DNA of 64,000 nucleotides, taken from NCBI GenBank assembly GCA_002633025.1, contig NMRB01000004.1:454916-518915 (forward strand), read 5' to 3'. This document shows positions 57,064 to 64,000 of this stretch, in pieces. Position 1 is the first letter of the stretch. Each line of letters starts with the position of its first letter. The DNA is from Notospermus geniculatus. Its lineage: Eukaryota; Nemertea; Pilidiophora; Heteronemertea; Lineidae. A model generated the notes under the pieces. That model worked only from the letters and a program-made list of their open reading frames with translations. It searched no databases and had not been told where the DNA came from. A program made the translations under genes and the position numbers.

Positions 57064-58057
57064 TCGTTTGATAGTGCGTCAGGTTGTAACCTCTTGCTCC
57101 GTTAATACACAACAAATTTCAAAACGGTTTTCGCTGCAATTCCATCATATTTCCTATAAACGCGACGCATAAAAAACTTTTTCACCAATTGATGCAGTTC
57201 GTGTTTACGAGTTCGTGCGGCAGCCGTTCTGAAAGCTCAATAGTGAACTTTACTTCACGAAACACCGTTAGGAAATCAATGGAAGTTGTGAAAAGAATCC
57301 ATTACGTGGGACTTGCTCGAAAAATGAAGAGATTGTGACTGAAATATGATGAAAGTTAGTGAAAATCATGTAAAAATAGGTTGGAGAATAAACGGAGTCA
57401 GAGATGGAAAACTAAATCCGACGCAGTTTCAGTCTGGAATAAAGAGAAGGAGTCGTATGGATGTCGAGTGACATTTGCCAATAAGGCATGTAAGAACATA
57501 AAGCAAAATCCTGGTCTCCCTTTACGGCGAAGGTATCACATCTCATGAGAGACTGGTGTAACCTTGTTTCATCGGAAATGCACTCCCTGAAAGGGCAACT
57601 GATTGGGAAGATCATGATATTTCTCAAGGATGGGACAGATTGTATCTGCATCACTGAGGGAATGTCCAAGTTGCTGGTCAGCGAAATGTAATCACGGCTC
57701 TCTCTGTGGTGTTAGATACGATGGTCACTCAGTAGGCTATCTGACCGACCTAAAATTACATTCATTATTAGTATGGAGGACTCGGATGTCCCGTCAGGTT
57801 TTGTTATTCTAGGCGTAGTGCGTGTCTCATTGGTCTAAATGGCTAAGTCTGATTGAACACGACAAAGGCGTCTCCATTCACGGTATTGCTGGGGTTTCTT
57901 CGCCAGCCTTATCATCTCACCATCCGAATAACCACGGACAATGTTGATCGTCATTTGAATTAGGTGATGGCCAGTAATGTATCTTATAGCTCTGGGACAC
58001 ACATGGCACCTCTATTGTGATTTCGTATGATTGGGTGATTTGCTGAGGTGATAAACC

Positions 58058-58442
58058 TTAAAGGGACTAGGAAAATTTTTTCAAGCTTCGGTTATTACAA
58101 AATGCTAGTCTTTCATGATAAATTCCCACGGTCAATTCACTTTTTCAATTAACTGTTAATTACTGGCACCCAGACAAATCAGTTATCACCACACCATGGA
58201 GCATTCACCACGTCACTGGGAACCTAATCAACATAATAAAGTACAAGCTCGCTCCATACAAAACATACAGCGAGAGGTTCCCAGTGACGTGGTGAATTCT
58301 CCATGGTGTGGTGATGACTGATTTGTCTGCGTGCCAGTAATTAACACTTAATTGAAAAAGTTAATTGACGGTGGGAATTTATCATGAAAGACTAGCATTT
58401 TGTAATAACCGAAGCTTGAAAAAATTTTCCTAGTCCCTTTAA
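58058..58442. mobile_element. 385-bp palindromic element with TTAA ends
   Basis: TTAAAGGGACTAGGAAAATT and inverse. The arms are about 165 bp each with few mismatches; TTAA at both borders suggests piggyBac-type mobilisation. No coding frame. Confidence 0.88.
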
Positions 58443-59125
58443 GCGCCACAACTGACAGGAAAGGATACCAACAGATGGTGTGAGCGATTCAACGATACTG
58501 ACTGAGCAGAGCAACCAATTCAGACCAGCCAAAATCATCGTTGCTAGGAGTTAAAGTTAATTTCTAGTCATGCAAAGTTTCACGTCATACTGACGTTCAT
58601 AAAAAGCAAATTCGGCCACTACGCATGTTACGTAATCAAGGGAAATGAACGCCGAACTTTTCTTTCTTATGTATGAATTAGCCAATATAACCTCTCTTGT
58701 TCACGAGTGACGTCACCATGCCCAAGAAATTAGATAACTCGATATCAAGAAAGTCTAGAAGGCTCATCCGAGATCTGAAAATCTGAAATCTTGCCGATCA
58801 GAATGAAAATTTTAGTAAGCATTGGGCTTGGCCAATCAGGGAGACGTTTACAATGAAGCATGACAGCCATTTTTCTGCAGACAGATCCTCCTAGGCAAAT
58901 AGAGCTCGATGCAACGCGAGATTCTATTGGTCGGATGAATTTCAGTTTTCGGATTTCAGATTTCAATTTCAAATTTAGGGTTTCAGATAAACACCCTAAG
59001 TTTTTGTTTGATATGATGTGCACCTGACACCCTAGCCTGACGAATAACAGTAATTAGAAAGCAGCAAGAGTCGACTGAATGCTAACTGAACACACTAAGA
59101 CGGCGTCTTTTCCAACCAGCTATCG

Positions 59126-59244
59126 CCAGTAGGGATTTGGATAGCAAATTGGAGGACCTCTTTGCGAGTCTTTTTACTGCTTCGCGTAGAATTGACGAGT
59201 TGCAGAGACAGCTACTCGATGAAGCTGAACCCGATGCACATTAA
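59126..59244 (+). CDS. Possible terminal exon of an unrecognised gene
   Basis: After a pyrimidine-rich CTTTTCCAACCAG/CTATCG acceptor-like site, an open frame encodes IASRDLDSKLEDLFASLFTA then SRRIDELQRQLLDEAEPDAH and a stop. It has strong helical, coiled-coil character and protein-like composition, unlike surrounding DNA. No upstream exon, signal peptide or known family was recognised. It could also be the end of a transposon-encoded protein or chance. Confidence 0.28.
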
Positions 59245-60593
59245 GTGGATGAGTGTTGCCTGAATGTTGATTATGTTTACATAGAAGAATCCTCCTACGA
59301 GAGAAAGTGATCTTGAAAAAGTTAAGTGCGTACCGATTCCGGGCGGATTATCGTTTTTCATTTGTACTGTAATGAAGTTGCACCGGTTTGTTTCCGTCGA
59401 AAAGAAAAAATATAACTATTATATTTTTGCTCTTATTACCCCTTTCACTGCCAGAGGTAGATGTACATTCTGTCTATAAAAATATGTACCGCGCAAAAAA
59501 CTGGTTAAATGTACCGAGACCATAATCAAGTATGTGCCCATGCATTGGATAACCCTTATTGGGTGCTTTCTACCAATGTGGCAGGGCTTCCATTCGTTTT
59601 TAGGATCTTTCGCTTCTTTATAAAACTGCCACTGGCATACACTCGTCCCAGTGTTCAACTGGGTATAGCCGCTTAACACTGGCATGATTGGTGCCAAAAG
59701 TGAAGGATCATCAATAGACGGCGCTGTTTGACGAGGAGCCAATTACAAGCCTTCAACACCGACGCCGCCGTAACACTTTCTGATTGGCTAAGATAGGTGT
59801 ACAAATTGTACATTGTATATTCATACTCGCGGCAGATTCCCCCAGCGGGCATTGCGGGAATTCCCCCAATCGGACTGCTAAATGCCGTCTATGAGTGGTA
59901 CTTCGAGGATCATACCAGCTGAAGCAGTTTCAGAAGGCGGGTAACGTAGTGGGTAGGGGTTTGAAACTGCGGGAGGAGTTTACCACTGGCAGTGAACTAA
60001 GCCACATATACGTACATGGAAATCGTTTGCCTGGATGACCAAAAGGTACATGTAATTGTTTGTTTTTGTATGCAACACCCAAGACATAAGACTGGAACGG
60101 CCCAACAGATTGTGACTGTACGCGACCAATCAACTGGCGTGATTTGCTGTACAAAACGTTTAGCATTCTTGATTACAGATTATGTTTAATTTATCGAGGC
60201 CACACGGAATGTGATATCTGGGGGTCAGAGAATGGTCATATCACGATAGTACTAAACTGTAGTCCCCCGACGGTCATGACACCATAAAAAGTCATCAAAT
60301 ATTCATCGACACGAAATCGCCCTTTGCGACCAGCTCATAAAGAAGAGCGGCGCATAATCCGATAACCAGATAACCGATAGCATGTTAAAATCCGACGTCA
60401 ACATCAATTCTTACGCTGTTACATCACAAACCGGGGAAGAGTTTTTGGTCTAGTGCTACTGGCGGATGGCTGTCATCCGGAGTCGCTGCTGGAGATTCAC
60501 CACAGGCTAATTTTATACATCAATGATAATAAATCGATCAGGTGACGCTCACTGGATGAGGTAGCTTGTGAGGGCCTCCTCCGTACTTTTAAA

Positions 60594-60645
60594 TCAGGGC
60601 CAATAATGCTTTTGCGTCGGCCCTGACGGAAAAATGAAATAGCCT
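60594..60645 (+). repeat. Short dispersed hairpin repeat, copy 2
   Basis: CAGGGCCAATAATGCTTTTG then CGTCGGCCCTGACGGAAAAA; same layout as 36448. Confidence 0.65.
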
Positions 60646-61314
60646 ACAAATTACACTACTGGATGAGGTATTTCAAAATGCCTTGGTTCACGTCCCAATA
60701 ATTTCATTGTAAAGCGCATTTGCTTTCTGGATTCAGAAATCTTGATAAAACAACCAAAGACTCGCTGGGTGAGTGTGAGTTGGGGAATTTGTCAGAAGCA
60801 AACGGACAACACTAATTTTTGAGGCACTTCAGAATTGAAATTAAGACCTCGCCATCGGTCACTGATTGTAACCAGAGTCTTAAGACTCGTCGGGTGTGCC
60901 TCAAATTACGCCCCAAAACCTCGGCGCAGGCCTCATTTTTCAGTGCTGCCGACGAGTTGTGGTTACATATCCACTGACTTCCGGCTCGGTCAGGAGTGTC
61001 AAACGAGTAACAATGTCCTCTGAATGCCTAATGTGGCCTCCGTTGGGAGGAATATCCGAGAAGTAGGCAAACGGGATTGACTGGACAGGCCGAACTCGAA
61101 TGGCGTCACAATGATAGCGCACCGTGTCTTCCCTTTTACGCCTACGCTCATGGTGATCAGCCAAGGAAAGCATGAAAGGACAGAAAATAAGCCGCGGTCA
61201 GGATTTTTTCGGGTTATTTCTTTTGAGAGATAAAAGATCGATGCAGCTAGGGGGTCTTTGGTGATTACTTCATAATTCCCCAACAGAGAAAGGGAGTAAT
61301 AAGGTTCTTTAGGA

Positions 61315-61615
61315 ACAATCACGGAGGATGTAATCGACCTGGCGGACACGGCCATCGACATGCTGACGAGAAGGACGGGTTCTCGGTTGCACGTCAGAGT
61401 GAAATCGATCTGGCGGACACGGCAATCCCCATCCCGCCGACAACGAGGAGGGCTTTTCAATTGCACGTAAGAATGAAATCGACCACGCCGACACGGCCAT
61501 CGACATTCTACGAGAACGAGGGATTTTCAATTGCACAAAAGAAAGAAATCGACCTGGTGGACATGCCCGTCGCAATGCTGCAGAGAAATGAAGACTCTTC
61601 AACTGCAAATTAGGT
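61315..61615. repeat. Minisatellite, about four 73-bp units
   Basis: AATCGACCTGGCGGACACGG-like starts recur at about 61332, 61402, 61475 and 61548, each followed by a GCACGTCAGAGTGAAATCG-like end. The period is not a multiple of three, so the overlapping frames are not coding repeats. Confidence 0.8.
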
Positions 61616-61780
61616 TCTTATCCGCAAAAAATATCGTGTAAAATCCCAAGATGGATTGTTTTTTTGCGGTCCTCGATCCAGAGAAAAAAACCTCCCTGCC
61701 ATAAATACGGGGTACGCCGAGGAAACAAGTGTAACGTTTCATTTATTGATCGCTTATTTTCCACATCGAATGAGCGATAT

Positions 61781-62110
61781 GCGGGTGATCCACCGACTTT
61801 ACGACGAGTTTATGATCAGTTTGCGATTAGTTCACGGCGCGTTTGCGACTAGTTTACGACGAAAAATCATAGCCGTTGGATCAGCGTTCACGACGAGTTC
61901 AGTGGTGCGACTCGTTCACGACTGAATTCTATTGACGACGAGTTTGCGACGAGATCAAACATGTTCGATTTGGTTCGGTGCATCAGCTTCAACGTCACGT
62001 CATTTCTTTACGATCAGTTTACGACGAGTTTGCGATTCGTTGACGACTGCCGTCGTGAACTAACCGCAAACTGATCGTAAACTCGTCGTAAATTGAGTAG
62101 ATCACCCGTA
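61781..62110. mobile_element. 330-bp TIR element, GCGGGTGATCCACCGACTTT ends
   Basis: Arms of about 60 bp (TTTACGACGAGTTTATGATC and inverse), with several GACGAGTTT/GATCAGTTT subrepeats in the centre. Confidence 0.82.
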
Positions 62111-64000
62111 ATATTTTCCGTCGACAGACACCGACTCTGACGCATCCTGAGGTTATCAGCCGTTCTCAGCGCTCGCTACCCACACGTGACATTGACCACT
62201 AAAAACGCCCGCATTTTAACACAATGACACTGACGGTACCTGACGTCGAACATCTCTTGCTGAAATTGGTGCTTCTGAATCAAATTGATAAAAAGAAGAA
62301 TATTTATACCAACCTGTACTTAGGTGGTCGCTCAGCGACGCAACCCATCAAAACTGAATCGAGCAAAAAGTGCTTTTATCCGCAAATGTGTCAAGTAGCC
62401 CGGTTACAACTACCAAATAAGCAGGAGGTAACGAAAGGTCGTCAAAGAGGACGAGATCTTGAGAGCGTGAATCCCTTGTAAAATATGAACAGAATCCAAC
62501 TTTCAAGTCAACTTATCACTTTCCAGTCTTTTTTTAACTTATATGTAGAACTTTCCAGTTTTGGTCCGCTGCATTTTGTCAGAACCCGTTTCCTTGAAGA
62601 TAGAATATCGAAGACACGAATCCAGCAACTGTTACATAATATGAGTCCGATAGAACATGAAAATGAAACCGATCGTATCACTTTTTGTGAAATAGAAAAC
62701 CAAAATTCTCGATGCCAATGGGGAAAAAGAGAATTTCCAATAGAACCGACAAATAGAATAAATTTTACACATCACGTGTCATGTTAATCCAAACAAAAAT
62801 TTGTCTCGTTCCAAACAAAAATGTAAAACAAACGTTACTCCGAACAGCGATATTCCTCAACTTCCAATACACCTTTGCAAATTTAGCTCGCTTTTCTCAT
62901 CTTCTTACAACGCAAAGGCAATATAACCGAATTCTTTTACGGCACGCTCAAGACGAGAGGAATTCGGATCGCCTGCGTACTTTATTTCGCACAGGGTGCT
63001 CATCTTTCCGCAGAAAAAACAAACGCAGTTTCACTGAGCGTTACACTACGAACTCCAGCAGACTCGCAACTGCGCTCACCGTTAGTTCAGCGACGAATGG
63101 AATTCGCGATAGGTCTCGCTCGCGGTACGTCATGATCTTCTGAAACTAGCCAATGGGTGTAACGTACGCTTCGCTTGCTGGAACTGCTGTTCTATTGCCA
63201 ATGTGGCTCTTTATGCTCGCAATCTTTATTGGCGATGCAATTGGTGAGGTAAATGGTAAAGACATCACTTCATAATTCATTGCTCAGAAAGTTGATGGAT
63301 TCCTGGTGCCCTTCAAGCGTTATCGTTCATTTTGGACACAACTGACCAAGGAAGTGAAAGAGTGAACCCCAAATCTCAGTTTTGATGATTTTGGACATGA
63401 TTGTGCTCCAAACCTTCAATGTTACGTTCTGTCCGCCTGTCGAAAATTTCACAATAGTTAAAGATCCCGATATTATCATTGGTCGCTCTATGAAATCGTC
63501 CAGCCGCGACAGCCAATCAGAGGGGTTGATTCATTGATCGTAGGCCTGACCACATGCTCATGCTTTACCTTTATGTACTGAATTCTTAACAAAAACTTAT
63601 AGGTGAAACCAAAAATAGATAAGCGAGCGGGTTGTTTTTAAGCCCCAACCTCGTCCCCAGGGGTATAGTTCGCTCAGACAACCTCGGACCACTCGCTCAC
63701 TAACCCCTGGAATCAGGTTCGGTTGCTAATCCAGGAATCTTGGACTAAGTATAGGTGGCAGCACGAGTCAAAATAATCAATTTGAAATACTAACCAGTGC
63801 TTCTTAAAATTCTTTTTACAAAAAATCATCAAACCTGGATATAGATAACCTTCTGGTTTGATCCAAAATATTTTGAAAATTTCTTTGGGTATATTCTTGG
63901 ATATATTTGACGGTTTCCCGTCAACCAATCACGTGCGTTAAATCCAAAGCTGATGCCAGGGGTTAGTGACGCGACCGCCATATTGTCAGAAAGCGAACGA
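62111..64000. other. No gene seen
   Basis: Three plus-strand frames of 85-120 codons (62224-63143) overlap or abut but look AT-rich and random, with no splice context or motif. A CCAGGGGTTAGTGA block near 63958 is the inverse of TCACTAACCCCTGG at 63697. Confidence 0.45.

Noticed and set aside
59419-59742. 107-codon minus-strand frame
   Set aside because: No recognisable motif; it overlaps CACTGCCAG-type transposon-end-like sequence. Left unassigned.
62224-63143. Three consecutive plus-strand frames as a possible gene
   Set aside because: No splice sites join them sensibly, and their composition matches the AT-rich background.

Overview
The window is animal nuclear DNA. It has spliced genes with GT-AG introns (plus one probable GC-AG intron), signal peptides, a seven-transmembrane receptor and assembly gaps, and no operons. 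Gene content (a neurophysin precursor, a GPR83-like receptor, HELQ) and the very dense load of short palindromic transposons suggest an invertebrate deuterostome such as a lancelet, acorn worm or echinoderm. I cannot choose among these from sequence alone.

Layout. 1-6.1 kb: no gene seen, several foldback elements. 6.1-7.5 kb (+): three-exon neurophysin precursor with all 14 cysteines but no recognisable vasotocin-type or NG-type peptide. 10.0-13.2 kb (+): four-exon secreted protein with three PAN/apple-like cysteine modules, one per exon. 15.9-18.9 kb (+): four-exon single-pass membrane protein with a von Willebrand factor A domain; one intron uses a GC donor. 19-27 kb: no gene; a 2-kb segmental duplication spans an assembly gap. 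27.4-28.9 kb (-): intronless coding region of a GPR83-like receptor. 30-36 kb: two more local duplications and a piggyBac-derived element. 36.6-42.5 kb (+): the last two coding exons of HELQ, separated by a 5.6-kb intron packed with transposon debris, including a Penelope-like GIY-YIG fragment. 42.6-64 kb: no convincing gene apart from one possible small terminal exon near 59.2 kb; mostly MITEs, short tandem repeats and retroelement tails.

The genes do not form an evident pathway. The neurophysin precursor, the PAN protein and the vWA protein all enter the secretory route and lie on the same strand, and a peptide-receptor-type GPCR lies about 20 kb away, but no functional link can be shown here. 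The strongest structural story is mobile DNA: more than 40 foldback or TIR elements, many nested, some preserving empty sites and target-site duplications, several inside introns of the real genes.
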